The notes under the pieces are model-generated. The model was not told the origin of the DNA and ran no database searches. It saw nothing but the letters and a program-made list of their open reading frames with translations. From Haemonchus contortus (lineage: Eukaryota; Nematoda; Chromadorea; Rhabditida; Trichostrongylidae): DNA of 64,000 nucleotides. The stretch lies in contig LS997563.1 in the NCBI GenBank assembly GCA_000469685.2, positions 30,509,397 to 30,573,396 on the forward strand, in the 5' to 3' direction. Positions 54,680-64,000 of this stretch are shown here, piece after piece (the first letter of the stretch is position 1; the number at the start of each line of letters is the position of its first letter). A program made the translations under genes and the position numbers.

Positions 54680-57049
54680 CGAGGAGTTGGTTAGCTAGAG
54701 GAGACGCAATATCATCAAAATGGAACCTCTTCGACTTTCATATGGATTCCTATAGTCCCATCAGGTTCGCCACAGAGCAGTATGAGGAGAAAAAATCTCT
54801 TCAGAAATATTTTATCTAGTAAAAGAGTATTTTTCGACAAAAACGTACACAGCTGAATTGGGAGCAACCACGCTGTGGAACACATCTACGATTCCAATTT
54901 AAAGCCAAGGGCATTGATGTATTCCCAGAGATTTCTCCGCTGAGTGCTATGATTCTTTACTCATTGACATAGAAATAAAGTCGCGGTTGGATCTTGATCA
55001 GAAAGAACGACCTAGGTTGTTTACACAGTTCATCAGCTGAGATATTTAGTCGGGAAGATCCCATGAGTCCATTCCATTCTTCAGGCTTTAAAGAAGATAA
55101 CTCGTCAGAATGTTCTCCATTGTATTTGTCTGAGTAGGTGTATTGTAGCCCCCATTCATTGAGCCATCTTATTTTGATTGCAGAAATCAAAATGTATTTA
55201 GAAAACGGCAATGACCATTATCGGGGCGATTATTCGTGTTTCTTGGGTTCCCAAGGGAACATGCGATTAAGAATTAATAATAAAATGCATTTGCACACAA
55301 TGAAATGAAAAAGCCGTCCTTCAATGGCGACCCCCATTGATTTCTCGCAGCTTCTTCGATTTCTGTAGTAGCATCAACTGTTATGTTGCTTTGTGACTGG
55401 TGGCTCTGACATTCAGGTCTGACTGGTTCGATCACTGTGAAAACCACCTTACTCTCCCACTTGCCCTTTCTAGAGCTTCGCCCAGCCGACTTTTTTTGTA
55501 GCGGCGGTCTCCAAAATGCCGGCTGAAGTCGGGGCAGCATACTGTGGTGCGTACTAGCTTGAAGTGATGGCGATGGAGTGAGGATGGGGAAGCACGAGGT
55601 GGGGAGGGGAAGGCAAGAGGTTGTCTTCACTGGATTAATTCCGTTTGAGGTGTCGGAAATTGTAAATGAGTTCTTTATTTGGTATTCTGTACTGTACTCT
55701 GCCTTCAAGTCTATTGTAATGAGTGGGTAAGCTAAGCTCCAGAGTGAAGAACTAACAAGAAGTGGAGGGAAGTCCCTATCACCACTTTTGAGTCCCCTCG
55801 AGAAACACCAGGCAGAGGAACCTTCTAACCCCCGGGTTCGATTGGTTCCTTCCATAATCTGTTCTACGTGCCAATGCCAGCTGAAGCAATCCATTCTGAA
55901 ATCGATTTCGAATGAAAATTCTGAACCAATGCGACATCGTAAGGATAGCAATTTTCCAGAGGAAGGACGTTTTTTTCTGCTGTTCTGACGGGAGAATCGA
56001 TCTTGCCTGCGGTGAAAAAGCGAGGCAGTGTCTCTGGATCTCTCGCCGGTGTTTTTTCAGAGGACTTTTCCTGGTTCCAGCTTCCTGTTCCGTCATTCCC
56101 TGGTCAGCAGAACACGTATCTATCATGGACTCGCTAGCGGTTTCTCTGGGCCACCTACTGCTATCTTCACACTGATACGATATTCCCATCACTGCATAAT
56201 TGGAAAGTGAAAATTGATGGTCTCTGTCTTCGTGAATTCCGTTTGAAGAATCTTATGTTCCAGAGATACGACTTGATTTCTCAAAATCTACATCGTCATC
56301 GTCAACTATGAACCCCACTTCAGACATTATGACCTCGTCCCCCCAGCTTGTGAGCGACTTTACTTTAGTGGGTATAAATCTTTATGAAGATGTAGAATTC
56401 GAAAGTTCAAACCGCTCTATCTATGAACCACTCAAATCTAAGGATCTTCGGGGTATTCCACTAGGCTGTATACCTGATACCTCACAGATGCTTCCCTATC
56501 ATGGGTATTTTTAGATTGAAAGAGATCAAAAGTTTCAAGAAAAACAAAGCGAAATCGATCTCGGGAGTCCCGACGAGACATTGGGTGTGCTATATAAGAG
56601 TGTAAGATGGGTTAACGTAAGGTTACGTCACCCTCTCATTAATCCTTCATTCCGGAAAACAATCCGCAAAAAAGGGATCACATCCCCAGCCCAAACACAT
56701 TCTCCGCATGGCTTGGCTTAGAACTGAATTTCCTTTATGTTGGTTTGTTAGTTTTTATCCAATATAGCGGCGGTAACAACGCTAAAATAAGATTATGCCA
56801 GACGTCACTAGTATAAAGACCATGAGACGTTAATTTAATGGTCTTGGGACTTTTCATGGGGACCCTGCTCTGATTTCCTCAACAAAAACTGTTTGACCTA
56901 TTTAATGCGAGATTTGATAAAGTTTTCTTGTTAGATTTGTTGTTGTTGTTGTTGGCGTTGTCGTTGTTGTTGGCTGGCCTGATAAGCTTTTCTAACCACC
57001 GTTTCCTCCTGACAATAACGTCAAATTAGGCTGATAAATGGATAAAAAT
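54680..57049. other. Unassigned stretch with long open frames at 55274-56192
   Basis: The minus frames 55274-55951 and 55779-56192 and the plus frame 56308-56514 are open for 69-225 codons but show no domain I know. The minus frame at 56192 (SYQCEDSSRWPRETASESMI onward) is polar and could be an exon. I could not choose a strand with confidence. A (GTT)n microsatellite lies at 56937-56970. Confidence 0.3.
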
Positions 57050-57265
57050 AATAAGGCCCTTGGCGGTAATTGATCGCGTTTCGGGATGCGCCCCGCATTT
57101 GGTTTCCAATCAAAGTCGTAATGGCAGTTTGAATGCGTATGTGGCCTTTACATTGGCATGCGGTGTTAAGGCAATGTGCACGTTTGTGCTTTTATCTTCT
57201 CACAATCAAACTAGCACCAACCTTGAAGGGATGTAAAGCTTGGCTAGTCTGGGTGAGTATTGATC
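57050..57265 (-). mobile_element. SINE copy, reverse orientation, head missing
   Basis: On the minus strand it shows AGCTTTACATCCCTTCAAGG, TGGTGCTAGTTTGATTGTGA and TTACGACTTTGATTGGAAAC in family order. Confidence 0.65.
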
Positions 57266-58940
57266 GGCATTATATTGATTAGGAACAATAATTATTAATT
57301 TGATGGTTGTAATCTTAGCTAGCATTGTATAATTTTCTTGCTTCACTTCTGTTCAATACCTGATTTTGGACCTATTCTCTGTATATAATTCGAACCCTTT
57401 CCTTTGAATCCTCTCGTAGAATTTCGTTCCGAAACGAATCATTTTTTTTCATTCTTTCCTTTCTCTTCAGTTTCCTTATCACCTAATTTTATTGCGATAG
57501 TATTTCGGTGAAGATTGATTTTTACACCATTTGTTCTAATCTTCATCTGTAATCAGCAAAAGTGCATGGGGTAGCTAATTCATATCAGTTTCATCGCTCA
57601 TTCCATTGCCCACGTTGTGACCCGATTTCTGCTTTTGGTTTAAATAAACTAACTTTCGCACCTTTTTTTTCATTGAATGTTTCTGGAAGGGATGATATAT
57701 GAGGTTTTTGGGTTTGCCCAAATTTATTTTGGGATGTCTCGAACAATTTCTCCAGGCTGAGTCATAGAAATGTTTGCCTAATTATTAGGACGACGAATGT
57801 CTTGCAGGCTTCCCACCTTTACTGACAGCAAACATATGACTCATTGCTTGAATAAGCCGTGTGTGTGGTGACCATGGTGGGCCCCAAGGACTATTGAGTT
57901 TCATATTCATAAGCCAACATACGATAAGAAGTTTGATCAAATTACTATTTATGTTATACGTTATGTCCTGGGGGATGCGTAACCCCCAGGGCCTACATAC
58001 GTAAGCTCCGCAAAGTCACGGGTCTCAGTGGGAGGTCTCTGGTGTGCCGACAGGACTGAACCGTAAAACTTGAACCCTACATGAAGCTCTTTGCCTATGC
58101 TGTCTTTTTGTGGGAAGATCCTAACCGCATAAGAGGCCACAGAAACGACCTTCGCCATAATTATTCGTTTCCTGATCTCTACCCTGGCGCAGAATCATCA
58201 TCGGTTTCCCATCAATCGTGCATTTATTATTTGCATTGGTTTGCTGATTCATGGCCTCTTAGACGAGATGCCCAATAAGGATATGATATGCTTCTTCATA
58301 GCAACATGACCATTCATCTACTCGACTATATATCAATATATAGAGAAAAATTATCACCTGGGTGGGGTGGGGGAAAGTATCGACTCCAGTGGTCCCCGCC
58401 GCAAGTCATAATGATCCAGTGGGCCGCCTTCGCTCAAGGAACACGAACAAGCTTTTGTAAAGAAGTCTGGTCATCACGTACGTGTGCTAGGTACATTATA
58501 TAGTCAATAGTAGTTCAATCTCAGTAATTGAACTTCCCATTCCCTGAGGTTTGTGATCAATGCCTTTACGAATGAAACGCCAGATTTTGACAAAAGTTTT
58601 GTCCCAAGGAAACATTTCTTGCTAGTTGTCACCCGCCACGGTTCTTATCACTGCTTCTTTCTTTGGCGAAAGTTCCACCGACGATGTTTGTCGGACGGTA
58701 ATGTTGGCATGGCAATGAAAACTTCAGCTTGCAAGAGCCTTTCAATTCCGAGCTGTCGCTGCTGCTGAAAATCCCACTTCCTCATGTGATTTTTCTGTTT
58801 TCCTATCAGATGCTTAGAAACTTATACGATGCTTAATTACTTATTCTGGTTTCGGTTCTTGTAGACGCAGCTGAAGAATGTCGTTCAATGTCTATCATGA
58901 CAGCCCCTTCCTCTATAGTTCATTGTCAGTCAAGTCTTCT
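57266..58940. other. Unassigned stretch
   Basis: Only short open frames on both strands. No RNA gene or delimitable repeat was recognised. Confidence 0.4.
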
Positions 58941-58944
58941 GGTT

Positions 58945-59030
58945 TCCGGCCGGCCTCGTTTAATTGGTAGGAGACTCGCCGATCGAATAAAAAGTTCCAA
59001 TGTCACCATCGACTGGCAATTGCAACATAT
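58945..59030 (+). mobile_element. SINE fragment
   Basis: CCGGCCTCGTTTAATTGGTA, GGAGACTCGCCGATCGAATA and CATCGACTGGCAATTGCAAC follow the middle of the SINE body. Both ends are lost. Confidence 0.5.
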
Positions 59031-60515
59031 TGAATTTGACTCACATCAACATTCCTACAGCCACTTGAGAAGGAATGTTGGTATGGCGACATCTTGAGAT
59101 TACATAGAACTTTGTTCAAATGCCATGCAAAATTATTTTTTGATCGCCTATCCATGATCCTGTTATGTAAATCATTTCCACTTCCACCTTGAACTTCGCA
59201 AGGTCAACTATTATAGCATCAAAACTTGAAGAATTTTCATCCGTTGTAGCTAAAAACCTTGCGAGGCCCAAGCAACCTGTCATGACCCATTGCGACAGTG
59301 AATGGTAGTTCTGTCCAGTTCTGACTTGATTTAGTCAGCTTTTTGCGCAGTTATGGCAATGAAATCTCGTCCAATCTCTACTTTCCTATCTTTCTCGGAA
59401 TCGGCGATTTTCCAACTTTCTTCACTACCGATGAGCTATACCCGATCTATTCTTCCGCTTTTCGACCGAAAAGGGGTACCTCAAAATAATCGTAAACCCC
59501 GTGCCCTTAACATATGAATCAAATCCTATTCATCGTTATTCACCCTTTTCGGCTCCAGCTTTTATTGTGCTCCGAGAACTAGCACTACCCTCGAGTAATT
59601 ACCACCATGCATGCAAGTTCCCCTTGTCGTTCGACTGCTAATCTATTTAAAGACTGACAATTACTGAAAAACTCTCATTTTCCACCTCATTTTGTTAGAG
59701 GAACTTCTGTGCAAAACAGATATTTGACCTTCCCAAACTGACACGAGTGGAGACCAAAAACTTCATTTTTTCGAGGCGAATTGAAGTTGCAGGTCATTTT
59801 CCTCGGAAAGGAGACATTTGTGATAGCCGCCAATTAAATTAATTAACAAATAATCCGATTACGAACAGTTAGGCCTAATCGATCATGTGGGAAGCCTATG
59901 TACTATCAGTTATTAGCTGGTAAAGAGACCTCCTGAAGTGTTATCGCTCATAGAGGCCCGCTACCGGTAATGTAATTACGTGAGAACTCCAGTACACGAC
60001 GCCATTCCCCTACTCCATCCTCCTCCTTTTCTCCGAGCGTAGATTTTCAGGGTACGAATGTTTTTCTATGATCTTTCTTAATGTAGCTGTTGAGAGCCTA
60101 CTTTGGGGTTTTCTATGAATACGTTCCGTTTGGCACTGGCGAACAGCCCCATACCCATCCCACTTCCTCCTTTTCATACAACTCTAACATCCAGTCTGCC
60201 GTATTCACTGCCCTTGAAGCTGTAAATCGAAAGAAGAAGGCTTTAAACTAAGCACCCAGAAGCGTTTCTCACTGTGTTATGAAGGTCATTGTTCAGGCAC
60301 CATGAGAATCGTGACGGATGACATATATGTAGTCAAAAACCTTTCCATGATGCGAACCTTTCAAGGGAATTTCTAGCTTTTGAATTCACAGAGGCATTGA
60401 TCCTTGATTTACAAGGGGTACCAGAGTGTGATCTCACTGTGAATTTTAACTATTAGTATATGACGTGCATAAAAGCACACGTATTCATTGTTCATACAAA
60501 TATCTGGCAGAAAAG
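59031..60515. other. Unassigned stretch
   Basis: Nothing with coding, RNA or repeat signature that I can support. Confidence 0.4.
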
Positions 60516-60519
60516 GTGG

Positions 60520-60805
60520 AAGTGGTGGGGGGTTATTGCGATCTATCACACACCCAGGGTTCGACGATCGACTCGGATCGTCAACACCCACACGAACCAA
60601 GTCCTCCATCTTTCCGGGTCGACTATTTAGTGCCAGACTCGTCCTGAAGGATAAAAGCACCGATTTGCACGTTGGCTGGCCACTTCAAGGCGATGTATCG
60701 GCCAAGAACCAACACGATTCTAAATGAAAGTCGAATGCAGGGCGCATCCTAAAGCTGGATTGATTAACCTCACAAGGCTTCCAGACTTTTAGACCCTTGA
60801 GTGAA
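60520..60805 (+). mobile_element. SINE copy
   Basis: GGTGGAAGTGGTGGGGGGTT (damaged A box), GGGTTCGACGATCGAC (B box), CCAAGTCCTCCATCTTTCC, GTGCCAGACTCGTCCTGAAG, GCACGTTGGCTGGCC and ACGATTCTAAATGAAAGTCG in order. Confidence 0.75.
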
Positions 60806-63005
60806 GCTGCTGCCATTTATTGAACATGAATGAACATGGGTTAATCTCATTGGAATATAAAATAATACAATGTTATTTTCCAAAACTATGTATATTAGAT
60901 AATAGGAACTATTATTGAATATTAGGCCATTCTCAGAGCTAAGTTTTTTTCCATTTCTTTCTTTTCATAATATGGAGATTGATGTAGTTTTCTATCCATA
61001 CGGTAGTCTGGACGTAATCGAATTTCCAGCCCTCAAGCCAAATTACACACTGGCTTGATATTATTTGATCCCTGACTACTGCGCTAGAGTTTCCCCAGTT
61101 TCCTTCCATTGTTTTGATACTTTTTTTTGGAGCTGTAAAGCAAAATATGTCAGCAATGCTTCTTATCGCTTTCATTATATGCTTGTAAAAAAGAAATTAA
61201 AACTGTCCTGTACTCTTCGAAATTTGCCTCACGGGAAGGGCAGTTCAATGAAACCAAGGATATCAACAGAATGTCAAAAAGGTTTTGAGGCTCCTCCTCA
61301 ATAGGCTTGAGCTCTTATGATGCCATGAATTAAAGCTTAAAAAATCTTTACTTTTCGATATTGCTGGGATAGGAAACTCAAATGAGTAGCCATTCTGAAC
61401 GGGCCACGTATCGCTGACCGATAGCTTGAGTGCAGCCTTCACAATGGATCAGGAGTGGATGCTAGTCAACTTGAAAGTGTCTTGGATAATTATCTGGGTG
61501 AATGTTGAATTTAAAAGTAGAAATATGAGCTCCCATATTCACCTGCTGCGAAGGGAATCTCAAAGAAGAGCATCCTATTCACCGATTTTTCGCGTCCTCT
61601 TCAGTTTTTCGTTCCTAAGTGGACCTCCCACTTGGCGCCTATACCACCGTTTTACGATACCTACTTCTCATAGCTTGTGATAGTTCAGCTTCAGTAAGTA
61701 TTAAAAAATATTATGACTTCCTCTTCCTAGGAAAGCCGGGACGGGAAGTGGTGATAAGTGGAGATGCTGAGAAGGAGCTTCCGGAGCACATTCGAGCGTA
61801 GGACCAAGGATTGACGTCGCCGCCTCCCTGTGATGAGACCGCTCCGGCATAACCCACCATTGCTGTCCCGAATGAATTTCCTCTTGTTGTGACCCTCTCA
61901 ACAATTCAGTTTTCCCGACACCAACTGTTTGCCCCTGTTAAGGTCACTTTCACTGATAAAGTTTGTTGTCTCCGAGCGTACGATAATTGATAGCATGGCT
62001 GCGTTGTCACGTGCTGGCATTCGGACAAGGGGCGTGAATCCGTCGCACCGGGCTACGTCACAGGAACAGGCCAGCCACCCCTGAAGTATGCTGTGTCTCA
62101 ACTTTGAACAGCAGGGAGACCGGCATTGATTTCCAGCTGAAGTTGACCTCACAGACATCAAGAATTCGTTTATCGTGCTGTCACGCAAGCTACTTTGAAA
62201 AATGTGAATAGGCTTAATTCTAGCCGTGTGGCTCTTACCTTTCTCAGAATAGGTTCAGTGTAAAGAAGAGCTTTGATGAGTAGCCGCACCACCACCCTAG
62301 GGAAGTTTTCTGAGCTTGTGAGCCCGTGGCAAGTGTCTGGTGTCTGGACCTACGTTACTCTAGAGCTGAGACTCCTTTCAATGGCGTCCAAGGGTTACCA
62401 TGAAGCAGTCTTGATATCCGTCTTGAAGAGCAATTTGGACGGATAATGACTGCAATTGAAGCAGCAACCGATTCAAATGCAAATTATGAATATATTATGA
62501 GGAGTTCATTTATTATTCAATCATGTAATTAGCACATATTCACTGAATATACAGCATACTGTTTTCTTTGATGCTCATTTCACTGAATTATTAGTGAAAC
62601 CTTCAACGTTGACCGTGCAAAGCTGAAAATGGTAGAGAAATGGAAAATGGTTGTCGATCATCGATAAGATCTACAAGAACGAGAGGGCTACCGGAACGCG
62701 GCCCTGTAAGAATTTGGCTGTTCTACTCTCTGTGGAATACTCAGACTCCTTTCGTTGCGAAAACAATTGGAATCGTGTGGGTGCTTTAAAAAAAAACCGA
62801 AATTCTGGACCACTTGACTCGTCGGTCTTGCTAGTTGAAGCTCAGGCGTCAGTGAAAAATCCAGGTAGGGTACGATAACCTACCCCTTTGAAGGTGACTT
62901 GCGCTCTCTTACGGAAAGCGGCTGACCGCTGCTACGACCTTAAGCTGGCCCTGCTTGAACTGAAACTATCAAATCTCTCCGATGAGAAAAGGTGTTGTAG
63001 GGACA
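60806..63005. other. Unassigned stretch
   Basis: The minus frame at 61990-62190 contains ARCDGFTPLVRMPARDNAAM, loosely like an ankyrin repeat, with inconsistent frames around it. It may be a relic of an ankyrin-type exon, but the support is weak. No other feature was seen. Confidence 0.25.
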
Positions 63006-63009
63006 AGGG

Positions 63010-63170
63010 AAGCAGCTCATACATGCACGGTCCAGGGTTCACACTTCGGAATGATACTCCTTTAAGCCAACCAGGCCTTTTATCCCTTCAAGGCCTTCTA
63101 ATTCGTACCAGACGCGTCAACGCAACTCACTGTACAGGCAGTATGAGGTTAAGGGAAATAACCCCACACT
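63010..63170 (+). mobile_element. Degenerate SINE fragment
   Basis: GTCCAGGGTTCACACTTCGG (B-box region), AAGCCAACCAGGCCTTTTAT and AATTCGTACCAGACGCGTC follow the SINE head and body. Confidence 0.5.
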
Positions 63171-64000
63171 GAAATGTCCGGATCACGCTGAGATGTTACT
63201 TGAACAACAACAGATTCCACCCTCGGGAGCTGCAGGATCCTATTAGAAACAATGAGCCCAGGAATAAACCCACCGACGGCTAAATACTACGCTAGATGGG
63301 CTCCGATAACCGTGAATCGGCCGCAGTTTCATCCCTGAACGGAAATGGAAAAGCAGAGTGCAGACACAAAGAGTCAGTAGAGTCAGAGACGGAGAGCGCA
63401 GTGGGTGTGAAGTTGGCCGTCGTTCTCTGTTCGTTGCTCGTGAACTCTCAGGGCAGTTTTGTTTAATATGCCTGTCAATTATGATTTAAATGGCAAATTT
63501 CAGACTATGAACATGGCCACGTTCCCGAAATGAGTTGTTGAAGCGACAGAAAACCACACAACGACTATTTCGGCTGGATTTCGCTGCGGAATAACTTTTT
63601 CCTAAAGTAAGAGGTATTTTCTTTTTAATTATTGTTTGCTTTTCGCTTGGCAAGTTTCTCAGAACCGGTCTAACCTTTGTGTAGATTATCCCTCTGTTCT
63701 GTTCTAACTGATTATAAAGCCTGAGATCGTTTTCGTGCTTTCAAAGTCTTCAGAGAGGAATATTGATAACGTCGTCATTTCTCGGTCTATCATTTCTGAT
63801 TACTGTGGTCTCGTTTATTTTTATTTATGATACTGAAAAATCGAATGGAATGTATCCAGCACCGGTTTGGCAAGTATTTGCATGACCTTGGCGCTATGAA
63901 TATTGATGAATTGATACCCTTCTTATAGAAGTGTGTTTGGTAGTGGTTTTACTGCTGGTTTTTTGAGTATGTTGCATGACTGTTTCGTAGGGAAATCATG
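63171..64000. other. Unassigned window end
   Basis: No gene or repeat was recognised. Confidence 0.4.

Noticed and set aside
55820..55850. GGGTTCGATT as a tRNA T arm
   Set aside because: No A box or matching acceptor stem within reach.

Overview
This is a eukaryotic window, most likely from a clade V parasitic nematode of the hookworm type. That assignment is inference. It rests on compact exons with consensus GT/AG introns, AG acceptors just upstream of three start codons (as expected for spliced-leader trans-splicing), a chemoreceptor of the nematode-restricted Srv class, and a heavy load of RTE, Tc1/mariner, BEL/Pao and tRNA-derived SINE repeats. Few real genes show as long open frames. 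I found the three main ones by joining exons by eye: splice phases agree at every junction and each total coding length is a multiple of three.

Host genes are all on the minus strand. (1) A 17-exon, 660-residue fusion of pseudouridine-5'-phosphate glycosidase (N-terminal) and PfkB-type pseudouridine kinase (C-terminal) runs from 16845 down to 1313. Its introns hold a 5'-truncated RTE retrotransposon, a broken mariner, a long foldback element and a SINE. (2) A 7-exon, 302-residue Srv-type seven-transmembrane receptor runs from 25908 down to 19047, with a hairpin-bearing minisatellite in its fifth intron. (3) A 9-exon, 314-residue SARAF orthologue (regulator of store-operated calcium entry) runs from 47457 down to 44068. 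One tRNA-Glu(UUC) lies at 43163-43234 (minus).

Mobile DNA fills much of the rest: an RTE copy with an 18-bp target duplication (7173-9791); mariner-type elements at 12128-13406, 36032-37315 and 51205-52098; a Tc1-like element with Sleeping-Beauty-style IR/DR ends (28794-30295); two copies of one TA-flanked MITE family (17300-17828, 32479-32984); a BEL/Pao LTR element (48082-53417) that has lost reverse transcriptase and integrase, is split by a mariner, and carries an array of nested hairpins in its leader; a non-LTR RT tail (54105-54502); and at least a dozen copies of a tRNA-derived SINE, three of them split by TA transposons. From 54.5 kb to the end I see no gene I can name, only SINE relics and unassigned sequence.

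I found no CRISPR array, prokaryotic operon or phage. The most unusual items are the hairpin-array leader of the BEL/Pao element, the IR/DR Tc1 element, two unrelated TA transposons in the same TATA site of one SINE family, and the glycosidase-kinase fusion gene.
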